Assembly (NCBI GenBank): GCA_937898635.1
Contig: CALEJW010000025.1
Coordinates: 1 to 6,370 of the forward strand
Source of the DNA: an uncultured Pseudomonadota bacterium
GTDB taxonomy: Bacteria; Pseudomonadota; Gammaproteobacteria; Burkholderiales; Usitatibacteraceae
Length of the DNA: 6,370 bases
Direction of reading: 5' to 3'
A program made the translations under genes and the position numbers. The number at the start of each line of letters is the position of its first letter. Position 1 is the first letter of the stretch. Shown here piece by piece: positions 1 to 5,956 of the stretch. The notes below the pieces were generated by a model, which ran no database searches, was not told the origin of the DNA, and was given only the letters and a program-made list of their open reading frames with translations.

Positions 1-995
1 CGTTCGTATCGCTCCACCTTCTGCTCGATCGCGCCGAAGATGGACTCGCCGTGGCGGTCGAACATCTCGATCCTCACCGTGTCGCCGAAGGCGAGGAAGG
101 GCGTCTTCGCCTCGCCGTTCTCGACCTGCTCCACGAGCCGCGCCTCCATGATGCACGCGTAGCCCGTGTCCGGATCCGGGTTGGAGATGGTGCCGGTGCC
201 CACGAGCGTTCCCGCCCGCAGCTCGCGCGTCTTCGCCGCGTGGGCGACGAGCTGGAAGAGGTCGAAGGTCGCGCCCACGCCCGCGTTGGGGTTGCCGAAC
301 CACTTGCCGTTCACGTGGCAGACGAGGCGCAGGTGGATGCGCCCGCCGTCCCACGCGTTGCCCAGCTCGTCGGGCGTGACCGCCACGGGGGCGAGCGCGT
401 TCGCGCCCTTGCCGTTCACGAAGCCGAAGCCCTTGGCGAGCTCCGCGGGGATGAGGCGGCGGAAGGAGACGTCGTTCACCAGCGTGAGCAGGCGCACCGC
501 GCCGGAGGCCTGCGCGGGCGTGGCGCCCATGGGCACGTCGCCGGTGATCGCCGCCACCTCGCCCTCGAGGTCGATGCCCCAGTCCTCCGTGAGCGCGCGG
601 ATCGGGTCGCGCGGGCCCATCATGTCGCCCGCGCCGCCCTGGTACATGAGCGGGTCGCGGTAGAAGCTCTCCGGCACGTGGTCGTTGCGGGCCCGGCGCA
701 CCCGCTCCACGTGCGAGAGGTAGGCCGAGCCGTCCAGCCACTCGTAGGCGCGCGGCAGGGGCGCGGCGACTTCGCCGCGCGCGAGCGCCGCCTGGAAGTC
801 GAAGGCATGCCGCTCGCCGCCGCAGGCGAGGCTCTCGGCCGCGTCCTGGAGCGCGCGGTGCACCTCGTCCCAGTTCTCCAGGGCGTGCTGCATCGTGGGC
901 GAGATGCCGGTGACCGCCACGGCGGTGGCGAGGTCCTGGCGCACGACCACGAGGCGGCCGTCGCGGGAGGGTCCCTTCAGGGAGGCGAGCTTCAT
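1..995 (-). CDS. fahA: Fumarylacetoacetase (fumarylacetoacetate hydrolase family), 3' end cut by window
   Basis: Last step of homogentisate degradation: hydrolyses fumarylacetoacetate to fumarate and acetoacetate in the cytoplasm, metal-dependent. The frame opens with MKLASLKGPSRDGRLVVV and stays open for 331 codons to the window edge. The bacterial two-domain family is usually about 330 residues, so only a few C-terminal codons should be missing. The FAH-fold signature is clear: GIDLEGEVAAITGD (residues 140-153) carries the paired acidic metal ligands E144 and E146, LVNDVSFRRL carries D175, and GFVNGKGANALAPVAV carries K196, which matches the conserved active-site lysine. GTGTISNPDPDTGYACIMEAR (269-285) is typical of the family's C-terminal part. 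I could not place the first metal ligand with certainty. The ATG overlaps the hmgA stop as ATGA, and no Shine-Dalgarno is visible upstream (the preceding bases are CCCCCGCG), so translation is probably coupled to hmgA. The hpd-hmgA context supports true fumarylacetoacetase over a generic FAH-family hydrolase. Confidence 0.93.
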   Translation of the reverse strand, partial: MKLASLKGPSRDGRLVVVRQDLATAVAVTGISPTMQHALENWDEVHRALQDAAESLACGGERHAFDFQAALARGEVAAPLPRAYEWLDGSAYLSHVERVRRARNDHVPESFYRDPLMYQGGAGDMMGPRDPIRALTEDWGIDLEGEVAAITGDVPMGATPAQASGAVRLLTLVNDVSFRRLIPAELAKGFGFVNGKGANALAPVAVTPDELGNAWDGGRIHLRLVCHVNGKWFGNPNAGVGATFDLFQLVAHAAKTRELRAGTLVGTGTISNPDPDTGYACIMEARLVEQVENGEAKTPFLAFGDTVRIEMFDRHGESIFGAIEQKVERYE

Positions 996-2284
996 CGCGG
1001 GGGATTCGCTTTCGGGAAACCCGCCCAGACCGCGTCGTAGTCCGGCTCGAGCGCGGGGGTGGCGAGGGCGTAGTCGGTGGGCTCGAAGGCGTGGCGGCTC
1101 TCGAACATGAAGGCGAGCGTGCCGCCCAGCCAGGCGGGCTCCTGGCTCGCGCCCACGGCCGCCTCCCACGAGGCGCGGTCCGGGCCGTGCGCGCTCATCG
1201 CGTTGTGCAGGCTGGCGCCCCCGGGGACGAAGCCGCCGCGCTTGGCGTCGTACTCGCCGCGCACGAGCCCCATGAACTCGCTCATCACGTTGCGGTGGAA
1301 CCAGGGCGGGCGGAAGGTGTGCTCGGCCACCATCCAGCGCGGCGGGAAGACCACGAAGTCCACGTTCGCGGTGCCGGGCGTGTCCGACGGCGAGGTGAGC
1401 ACGGTGAAGATCGACGGGTCCGGGTGGTCGAAGCTCACGGTGTTGATCGCGTTGAAGCGCGCGAGGTCGTACTTGTAGGGATAGGTGTTGCCGTGCCACG
1501 CCACCACGTCGAGCGGCGAGTGGGCGAACTGGGCGGCCCAGAGCTTGCCGCCCGACTTCACGACGACCTGCGTGGGCTCGTCCGTGTCCTCGAAGGCCGC
1601 GACCGGCGCGAGGAAGTCGCGCGGGTTGGCGAGCCCGTTGGCGCCGATCGGGCCCAGCTCCGGCAGGCGCAGCGCCGCGCCGTAGTTCTCGCACACGTAG
1701 CCGCGCGAGGGCCCTTCCAGCGCGACGCGGAACTTCACGCCGCGCGGGATCACGGCGATCTCCCCCGGCGCGATGGCGAGCCGGCCGAACTCGGTCGCGA
1801 TGTCGAGCGCCCCCTCCTGCGGCACCAGCAGCAGCTCGCCGTCGAAGCACGCGAAGAGGCGCGCCATGGAGCGGTTGGCCGCGTAGCCGTGCACGCCGAC
1901 CCCGGCCCCGACGCGCGCCTCCCCGTTGGTCGCGTAGGTGGCCAGCCCGTCCACGAAATCCGCCGGCGTCTCCGGCATCGCCATCGGCGCCCAGCGCAGG
2001 CGGTTCGGTCCGGCCTCGGCCTCGCCGCAGGGCCCGGTGCGCAGGAGGCCCGCGCCGATCTTGCGGAAGGGCGGGTGCATGGCGGCCGGGCGCAGCCGGT
2101 AGAGCCAGGCGCGCAGGTTCTGCGAGCGCGGCGCGGTGAAGGCCGTGGTCGAGAACTGCTCCGCGTAGAGGCCGTGCGGGGTCTTCTGGGGCGAGTTCTG
2201 CCCCACCGGCAACGCGCCGGGCACCGCCTCGGTCTCGTGGTGGGAGGCGAACCCGGAGAGGTAGCGAAGGTCCGGCGCCGCCAT
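992..2284 (-). CDS. hmgA: Homogentisate 1,2-dioxygenase
   Basis: Non-haem Fe(II) ring-cleaving dioxygenase that converts homogentisate to maleylacetoacetate with O2. It is 430 residues long, the usual family length. The N-terminus YLSGFASHHETEAVPGALP and the following NSPQ...GLYAEQ...TAFTAPR are hallmark HGD sequence. The iron ligands are visible: H330 and E336 in WFHRNVMSEFMG, and H366 in MSAHGPD. The catalytic histidine is expected at H287 in SFDHPDPSIFTVLT. The C-terminal part contains GGFVPGGASLHNAM and GTLAFMFESRHAF, also typical. The start is the ATG two bases after the hpd TGA. No other ATG/GTG/TTG lies close upstream in frame, and this start gives the family's normal N-terminus. The only GAGG abuts the ATG too closely to act as a normal Shine-Dalgarno, which suggests coupling to hpd translation. 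The same reading frame runs open upstream through hpd, but that part is non-coding shadow. The stop overlaps the fahA start. Confidence 0.97.
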   Translation of the reverse strand: MAAPDLRYLSGFASHHETEAVPGALPVGQNSPQKTPHGLYAEQFSTTAFTAPRSQNLRAWLYRLRPAAMHPPFRKIGAGLLRTGPCGEAEAGPNRLRWAPMAMPETPADFVDGLATYATNGEARVGAGVGVHGYAANRSMARLFACFDGELLLVPQEGALDIATEFGRLAIAPGEIAVIPRGVKFRVALEGPSRGYVCENYGAALRLPELGPIGANGLANPRDFLAPVAAFEDTDEPTQVVVKSGGKLWAAQFAHSPLDVVAWHGNTYPYKYDLARFNAINTVSFDHPDPSIFTVLTSPSDTPGTANVDFVVFPPRWMVAEHTFRPPWFHRNVMSEFMGLVRGEYDAKRGGFVPGGASLHNAMSAHGPDRASWEAAVGASQEPAWLGGTLAFMFESRHAFEPTDYALATPALEPDYDAVWAGFPKANPPR

Positions 2285-2286
2285 CC

Positions 2287-3369
2287 TCAGACGATGCCCC
2301 GCGCGATCTGGTCCGCCTCGATCGACTCGAAGAGGGCCCGGAAGTTGCCCTCCCCGAAGCCCTCGTTGCCCTTCCTCTGGATGATCTCGAAGAAGATCGG
2401 GCCGATCACGGTCTCCGTGAAGATCTGCAGCAGCTTGTCCTCGCGCCGGTCCTTGTCGAGGCCCTCGCCGTCGATGAGGATGCGGTTCCTGCGCAGCCGC
2501 GCGAGGTCCTCGCCGTGGCCCGGCACCCGCGCGTCCACGCGCTCGTAGTAGGTGTCCGGCGTGTCGAGGAAGCGCACCCCGCGCCCGCGCAGCGCCTCCA
2601 CCGTGGCGTGGATGTCGGCGGTCGAGAGCGCGATGTGCTGGATCCCCTCGCCGTGGTAGGCGTCGAGGTACTCCTGGATCTGGCTCTTGCGGTCGCTCGG
2701 CTCGTTGATGGGGATGCGGATCTTCCCGCAGGGGCTGGTGAGCGCGCGCGAGGTGAGGCCGGTCTTCTTTCCCTTTATGTCGAAGTAGCGGATCTCGCGG
2801 AAATTGAAGAGCTTCTCGTAGAACCGCGCCCAGACGTCCATGCGGCCCGCGTAGACGTTGTGGGTGAGGTGGTCGACTTCCAGCAGCCCCGCGCCCACGG
2901 GGTACTTCGCCGTGCCCTCGACGGGCACGAAGTCCACGTCGTAGATGGAGAGGTCGCCGCCGTTGCCGGGATAGCGGTCCACGAGGTAGATGAGGCTCTC
3001 GCCGATGCCCTTGATCGCCGGGATGTTGAGCTCCATCGGGCCCACGGGCCCGTGGTGCGGCTTCGCGCCCAGCTCGAGGGCGCGCTTCCAGGCGTGGGCG
3101 GCGTCCTTCACGCGGATGGCGAAGGCGCAGGCCGAGGGCCCGTGCACGCGCGCGAAGGATTGCGCGAAGCTGTCGGGCTCGCGGTTCACGATGAAGTTGA
3201 CTCTTCCCTGGCGGTAGAGCGCGACGTCCTTCGAGCGGTGCCGGGCCACCAGCGTGAAGCCCAGCTGCTCGAAGAGCGAGCCGAGGAGCCGCGGGTCCGG
3301 CGCGGTGTACTCGATGAACTCGAAGCCGTCGGTGCCCATCGGGTTCGCGGCGCGATCCTGCTCGCTCAT
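2287..3369 (-). CDS. hpd: 4-hydroxyphenylpyruvate dioxygenase
   Basis: Fe(II)-dependent dioxygenase that turns 4-hydroxyphenylpyruvate (from tyrosine transamination) into homogentisate, with decarboxylation, oxidation and side-chain migration. It is 360 residues from the chosen start, normal for bacterial Hpd. It has two vicinal-oxygen-chelate halves: an N-terminal one (about 12-150, beginning GTDGFEFIEYTAPDP) and a catalytic C-terminal one (about 160-355). The three iron ligands are visible: H167 in LLEVDHLTHNV, H245 in GIQHIALST, and E328 in PIFFEIIQRKGNEGFGEGNF, with spacing as in the family. I chose the ATG at 3369 because GAGGAG lies 7 nt upstream; an in-frame ATG ten codons earlier would add only MRGIRPRRQD and has no such signal. 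It is the first gene of the hpd-hmgA-fahA operon and is transcribed divergently from the LysR gene across a 180-bp gap. The stop lies 2 nt before hmgA. Confidence 0.97.
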   Translation of the reverse strand: MSEQDRAANPMGTDGFEFIEYTAPDPRLLGSLFEQLGFTLVARHRSKDVALYRQGRVNFIVNREPDSFAQSFARVHGPSACAFAIRVKDAAHAWKRALELGAKPHHGPVGPMELNIPAIKGIGESLIYLVDRYPGNGGDLSIYDVDFVPVEGTAKYPVGAGLLEVDHLTHNVYAGRMDVWARFYEKLFNFREIRYFDIKGKKTGLTSRALTSPCGKIRIPINEPSDRKSQIQEYLDAYHGEGIQHIALSTADIHATVEALRGRGVRFLDTPDTYYERVDARVPGHGEDLARLRRNRILIDGEGLDKDRREDKLLQIFTETVIGPIFFEIIQRKGNEGFGEGNFRALFESIEADQIARGIV

Positions 3370-3376
3370 GTCCTGT

Positions 3377-3382
3377 CTCCTC
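3377..3382 (-). promoter_or_regulatory. Ribosome binding site of hpd
   Basis: GAGGAG on the minus strand, 7 nt before the ATG at 3369. It decides the hpd start against the upstream in-frame ATG at 3399, and it is the only strong Shine-Dalgarno in the three-gene operon. Confidence 0.8.
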
Positions 3383-3397
3383 GGGCGGATGCCGCGC

Positions 3398-3426
3398 ATT
3401 GTACGCCGCCACCCGGACGATTCGAC
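3398..3426 (-). promoter_or_regulatory. Candidate sigma70 promoter of the hpd-hmgA-fahA operon
   Basis: On the minus strand, TACAAT (3398-3403) matches the -10 consensus at 5 of 6 positions and stands out in very GC-rich DNA. The bases 16-17 bp further upstream (TCGAAT, ending near 3425) are only a weak -35, so activation by a regulator would be plausible. Transcription would begin near 3391, leaving a leader of about 20 nt that just includes the GAGGAG site. It was assigned by eye only. Confidence 0.45.
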
Positions 3427-3449
3427 GCGGGTCGCGGCGCGAATCCGTG

Positions 3450-3488
3450 CTCGTCCACGGCCCGGCGGGAACCCCCGCGTTGGACGAG
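3450..3488. promoter_or_regulatory. Nested inverted repeat, candidate operator between hpd and the LysR gene
   Basis: CTCGTCCA (3450-3457) and TGGACGAG (3481-3488) form perfect 8-bp arms. Inside the loop a second small hairpin is possible: GCGGG (3465-3469) with CCCGC (3474-3478). The right arm coincides with the candidate -35 of the LysR gene, the position expected for autoregulation. The GGACG core of the arms recurs at 3414-3420 and, inverted, at 3511-3516. The binding protein is inferred to be the adjacent LysR regulator; nothing in the sequence proves it. Confidence 0.4.
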
Positions 3489-3509
3489 GTCCCGGGGCCG
3501 GGGTAGATT
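3481..3509 (+). promoter_or_regulatory. Candidate promoter of the LysR gene
   Basis: TGGACG (3481-3486, 4 of 6 matches to TTGACA) and TAGATT (3504-3509, 4 of 6 matches to TATAAT) are separated by 17 bp. Transcription would begin about 35 nt before the ATG at 3550. Both boxes are mediocre. Just downstream lies ATCG-N8-CGAT (3516-3531), a dyad that resembles but does not exactly fit the T-N11-A LysR box. Confidence 0.35.
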
Positions 3510-3549
3510 GCGTCCATCGTTAACCTGCGATCAACAATGTGGGGGCGCC

Positions 3550-4527
3550 ATGGGCACGGTCATCGAACCCGTCGACCTCGGGTTCTTCTCGACGCTCGCC
3601 GCCAGCGCGAGCCTGAGCGCGGCGGCGCGCGAGCTCGGCATCACCACTCCCGCGGTGAGCAAGCACCTGAGCCTGATGGAATCACGCGCCGGCGTGCCGC
3701 TGGTGAACCGGACCACGCGACGCATGAGCCTCACCCCGGAGGGCGAACTCTACCTCGCGCACGCGCGGCGGATCCTCGACAACATCGACGAGCTCTCGCA
3801 GCTGCTCGGCAGCGCCAAGGCCTCGCCGAAGGGCCTGCTGCGCGTGAACGCGACGCTCGGTTTCGGGCGATGCCACGTCGCGCCCGCGATCTCGCAATTC
3901 GTTCGCAAGCATCCCCAGGTGGAGGTCCAGCTGCAGCTTTCGGTCAATCCTCCTGCCGCCACCGAGGACACCTTCGATGTCTGCATCCGGTTCGGCGAGC
4001 CGCCGGAATCGCGGCTGATCGCGCGCAAGCTCGCGGCCAACCGGCGCATCCTGTGCGCGGCACCCTCCTACCTGGCGCGCCATGGCATTCCCGGGACTCC
4101 GGGCGACCTGGCGCGCCACAATTGCATCGGCATACGGCAGGGCGACCAGGCCTATGGCATCTGGCGGCTGACGCCCGATCGCCCCAGGGGAGCGAAGTCC
4201 GAAGCCGTGAAGATCCGCGGCAATCTCACCACCAACGACGGCGAGATCGCCGTGCACTGGGCGCTGGCCGGCCACGGGATCGTGATGCGCGCGGAGTGGG
4301 ACGTCGCCGGCTACCTGCGCAGCGGCCGGCTGGTCCAGGTGCTGGCCCAGTACCACACGCCGGACGCCGACATCCACGCCGTCTATCCGCAAAGGCACCA
4401 GGTGTCCGCGCGCGTGCGGGCCTTCGTCGACTTCATGTGCGAGTCGCTGGGTCGCGCGGCCGATCGCGGGCTGCTGCCGGCCGGGCGCAGGGCGGCGAAG
4501 CCCGCGCCGGCTTCGCGACGCTCCTAG
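3550..4527 (+). CDS. LysR-type transcriptional regulator (DmlR/CrgA-like subgroup)
   Basis: DNA-binding transcription factor of 325 residues, a normal LysR length. The N-terminal winged helix-turn-helix covers about residues 8-66: FFSTLAASASLSAAARELGI, then TTPAVSKHLSLMESRAGVPLVNRTTRRMSLTPEG, the signature of the subgroup that includes DmlR and AaeR-like proteins. A linker helix (about 67-92) leads into a LysR substrate-binding domain (about 95-300) starting KGLLRVNATLGFGRCHVAPAI, with the subgroup's FDVCIRFGEPPESRLIARKLA and later LAGHGIVMRAEWDV. The tail (about 302-325) is rich in Arg, Ala and Pro and has no recognisable domain. The start is the ATG at 3550; only a weak GGGGG lies upstream and no other in-frame start is near. 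It is divergent from hpd and overlaps the tartrate/malate dehydrogenase gene tail-to-tail. Subgroup resemblance favours hydroxy-acid (malate/tartrate-like) sensing, while divergent placement favours control of hpd. The effector is unknown. Confidence 0.93.
   Translation: MGTVIEPVDLGFFSTLAASASLSAAARELGITTPAVSKHLSLMESRAGVPLVNRTTRRMSLTPEGELYLAHARRILDNIDELSQLLGSAKASPKGLLRVNATLGFGRCHVAPAISQFVRKHPQVEVQLQLSVNPPAATEDTFDVCIRFGEPPESRLIARKLAANRRILCAAPSYLARHGIPGTPGDLARHNCIGIRQGDQAYGIWRLTPDRPRGAKSEAVKIRGNLTTNDGEIAVHWALAGHGIVMRAEWDVAGYLRSGRLVQVLAQYHTPDADIHAVYPQRHQVSARVRAFVDFMCESLGRAADRGLLPAGRRAAKPAPASRRS
4495..4516. terminator. GC-rich hairpin at the convergent gene junction, possible terminator
   Basis: GCGAAGCC (4495-4502) and GGCTTCGC (4509-4516) form a perfect 8-bp stem around a 6-nt loop. 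It lies in the last codons of the LysR gene and 8 nt beyond the stop of the dehydrogenase gene, where a terminator for the latter is expected. No T tract follows on either strand, so it is not a canonical intrinsic terminator. It could be a pause or 3'-end-stabilising structure, or a chance product of GC-rich codons. Confidence 0.3.
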
Positions 4528-5615
4528 GCGGCGTCCTGCGCCTTCTCGCGTGCGGCAATCGCCGAGCAGGTGGCCGCGGTGACCTGCGCCGTCGTGGCCG
4601 TGCCGCCCAGGTCGCGCGTGTGCAGCGAGGGGTCGGCCGTCACCTGCTCGATCACCGCCATCAGCCTTCGCGCGGCATCGCGTTCGCCGAGATGCTCGAG
4701 CAGCATCACGGCGGACCAGAAGGTGCCCACCGGGTTGGCGAGCCCCTTGCCCATGATGTCGAAGGCCGATCCGTGGATGGGCTCGAACATCGAGGGATAG
4801 CGGCGTTCCGGATCGATGTTCCCGGTGGGGGCGATGCCCAGGCTTCCGGCCAGCGCGGCGGCCAGGTCGCTCAGGATGTCGGCATGGAGGTTCGTCGCCA
4901 CGAGGGTGTCGAGCGAGGCCGGCCGGTTGACCATGCGGGCGGTCGCCGCGTCGACGAGCTCCTTGTCCCACCGGACGTCGGGGAACTCCCTGGCGACCTC
5001 GCCGGCGATCTGGTCCCACATGACCATCGCGTGGCGCTGCGCGTTGCTCTTCGTGATGACCGTGAGGAGCTTGCGCGGCCGCGACCGGGCGAGCCTGAAC
5101 GCGTAGCGGATGATCCGCTCGACGCCCGCGCGCGTCATGATCGAGACGTCCGTCGCGACCTCGATCGGGTGTCCCTGGTGGGCGCGCCCCCCGACGCCGG
5201 AGTATTCGCCCTCGGAGTTCTCGCGGACGATGACCCAGTCGAGATCCCCCGTCGCGCAGCGCTTCAGGGGGCATTCGATGCCGGGCAGGAGGCGGGTCGG
5301 CCGCACGTTGGCGTACTGGTCGAAGCCCTGGCAGATCTTGAGCCGCAGGCCCCACAGCGTGATGTGATCGGGGATGGCCGGATCTCCCGCCGACCCGAAG
5401 AGGATCGCGTCCTTGCCGCGCAGCGCGTCCAGGCCGTCCTCCGGCATCATCACGCCGTGCTCGCGGTAGTAGTCGCCGCCCCAGTCGAAGTCCTCGAACT
5501 CGAAGCGGAAGGTCCCGTCGGCCGCGGCCAGCGCCTCGAGCACCTGCCGGCCGGCGGGAACGACTTCCCGGCCGATGCCGTCGCCGGGAATGGTGGCGAT
5601 CCGATAGGTCTTCAT
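4524..5615 (-). CDS. ttuC: Tartrate dehydrogenase/decarboxylase or D-malate dehydrogenase
   Basis: NAD-dependent, metal-requiring oxidative decarboxylase of the isocitrate/isopropylmalate dehydrogenase superfamily. It acts on D-malate and/or tartrate, giving pyruvate or related products. It is 363 residues, the family norm. Visible motifs in order are IPGDGIGREVVP (9-20), ILFGSAGDP (71-79), VRPTRLLPGIECPL (104-117), RENSEGEYSGVGG (131-143, substrate binding), TKSNAQRH with the expected catalytic K189, D222, NLHADILSD with D246 and D250 (expected metal ligands), and PTGNIDPERRYPSMFEPIHGSAFDIMGKGLANP (263-295, cofactor-binding region). The sequence GSAFDIMGKG and the E-N-S-E-G-E-Y-S-G motif fit tartrate/D-malate dehydrogenases better than LeuB or Icd. 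Substrate preference (ttuC versus dmlA) cannot be settled from sequence. The start is the ATG at 5615, with AAGGGAG 8 nt upstream. It converges on and overlaps the LysR gene, and is divergent from a Bug-type binding protein gene, with a large palindrome in the gap. Confidence 0.92.
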   Translation of the reverse strand: MKTYRIATIPGDGIGREVVPAGRQVLEALAAADGTFRFEFEDFDWGGDYYREHGVMMPEDGLDALRGKDAILFGSAGDPAIPDHITLWGLRLKICQGFDQYANVRPTRLLPGIECPLKRCATGDLDWVIVRENSEGEYSGVGGRAHQGHPIEVATDVSIMTRAGVERIIRYAFRLARSRPRKLLTVITKSNAQRHAMVMWDQIAGEVAREFPDVRWDKELVDAATARMVNRPASLDTLVATNLHADILSDLAAALAGSLGIAPTGNIDPERRYPSMFEPIHGSAFDIMGKGLANPVGTFWSAVMLLEHLGERDAARRLMAVIEQVTADPSLHTRDLGGTATTAQVTAATCSAIAAREKAQDAA

Positions 5616-5623
5616 GCGGCGTG

Positions 5624-5630
5624 CTCCCTT
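5624..5630 (-). promoter_or_regulatory. Ribosome binding site of the tartrate/malate dehydrogenase gene
   Basis: AAGGGAG on the minus strand with an 8-nt spacer to the ATG at 5615. It confirms that start. I see no convincing -10/-35 pair in the 5616-5674 stretch behind it, so the promoter either is non-canonical or lies in or beyond the palindromic element at 5656-5819. Confidence 0.7.
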
Positions 5631-5655
5631 CGCGTGCGTGATCGGGTCCGGAAGG

Positions 5656-5819
5656 CGACTGTGCGCCGCCGGGAGGGCGCCGGCGCGGCGTCGAACGCAA
5701 ATCGACGTTTACTTCGACTCAACAGTAGGCGGGTCGCGGCCTCGACGGACTGTTGAACGGAAGTAAACGTCGATTTGCGTTCGACGCCGCGCCAGCGTCC
5801 GGCCGGGGGTCCACAGTCG
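5656..5819. repeat. Large gap-free inverted repeat (palindromic element) in the divergent intergenic region
   Basis: A 164-bp dyad centred between 5737 and 5738. The core arms 5682-5715 and 5760-5793 are perfect reverse complements over 34 bp. Without any gap, pairing continues inward through TCAACAGT (5719-5726) with ACTGTTGA (5749-5756). Outward it continues through shorter matched blocks to CGACTGTG (5656-5663) with CACAGTCG (5812-5819). In total 61 of 71 arm positions pair, around a 22-nt centre (5727-5748). The core (for example AACGCAAATCGACGTTTACTTC split over 5694-5715) is less GC-rich than the flanking genes. No T tract follows, so it is not an intrinsic terminator. Short open frames across it repeat the same peptide (SKRRFAFDAAPA) on both strands simply because it is palindromic, so it is not coding. 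Candidates are a small non-autonomous mobile element, a dispersed extragenic palindrome, or a structured RNA or regulatory element. Confidence 0.9.
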
Positions 5820-5864
5820 ATGCGGGTGCGGGAAGGCCGCGGCGCCGGGCGGCGCCCGGGCCCA

Positions 5865-5873
5865 TGATAAAAT
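5865..5873 (+). promoter_or_regulatory. Candidate extended -10 promoter of the binding-protein gene
   Basis: TGATAAAAT: a TG-N motif followed by TAAAAT (5868-5873, 5 of 6 to consensus), an AT-rich island in GC-rich DNA about 100 nt upstream of the ATG at 5971. No -35 is recognisable at the right distance, which extended -10 promoters tolerate. A leader of about 90 nt would follow. Confidence 0.4.
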
Positions 5874-5886
5874 CCAGCCACCTAGA

Positions 5887-5899
5887 CGCGGTCACCGCG
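5887..5899. promoter_or_regulatory. Short palindrome downstream of the candidate promoter, possible operator
   Basis: CGCGGT-C-ACCGCG is a perfect 13-base dyad with 6-bp arms. It would lie just after the transcription start predicted from the -10-like box at 5868-5873, a position where a repressor would block transcription. The GC-rich background makes chance occurrence quite possible. Confidence 0.25.
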
Positions 5900-5925
5900 C
5901 ACCTTCCCGTCGCGACTTTCGAGCC

Positions 5926-5937
5926 ATGTCACGACAT
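5926..5937. promoter_or_regulatory. Short palindrome in the leader of the binding-protein gene
   Basis: ATGTC-AC-GACAT is a perfect dyad with 5-bp arms, 33 nt before the ATG. It is more balanced in base composition than its surroundings. It may be an operator half of a larger control region or a small leader hairpin; no binding protein can be named. Confidence 0.22.
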
Positions 5938-5956
5938 CAAAACCCAGAAATGAATC

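Noticed and set aside
1091..2548. Long plus-strand open frame antisense to hmgA and hpd (485 codons), with similar ones at 51-1040 and 3537-5756
   Set aside because: The translations are Arg/Ala/His/Gly/Val-rich without recognisable motifs, and lie opposite or out of frame with clear enzyme genes. High GC makes stop codons rare in these frames.
2285..3517. The hmgA reading frame stays open far upstream, allowing an apparent 841-residue protein
   Set aside because: The upstream part overlaps hpd in another frame and reads as Arg/Pro/His-rich low-complexity sequence. Real HmgA begins at 2284 with the family's normal N-terminus, so this is a GC-rich shadow and not a fusion.
5656..5819. Intrinsic (bidirectional) transcription terminator
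   Set aside because: The stem is far longer than a terminator needs, neither side has a T run, and it lies upstream of both divergent genes, not at a gene end.
5650..5836. GGAAGG at 5650-5655 and 5831-5836 as a possible target-site duplication around the palindrome
   Set aside because: The left copy abuts the element but the right copy is 11 bp beyond its end, and purine-rich hexamers are common here. GCCGGG at 5668-5673 and 5802-5807 lies inside the arms, so it is also not a duplication.
5612..5953. Small open frames across the large palindrome, both containing SKRRFAFDAAPA
   Set aside because: The shared peptide is a consequence of the palindrome reading identically on both strands. There is no ribosome site and no family resemblance, so I do not call a gene.
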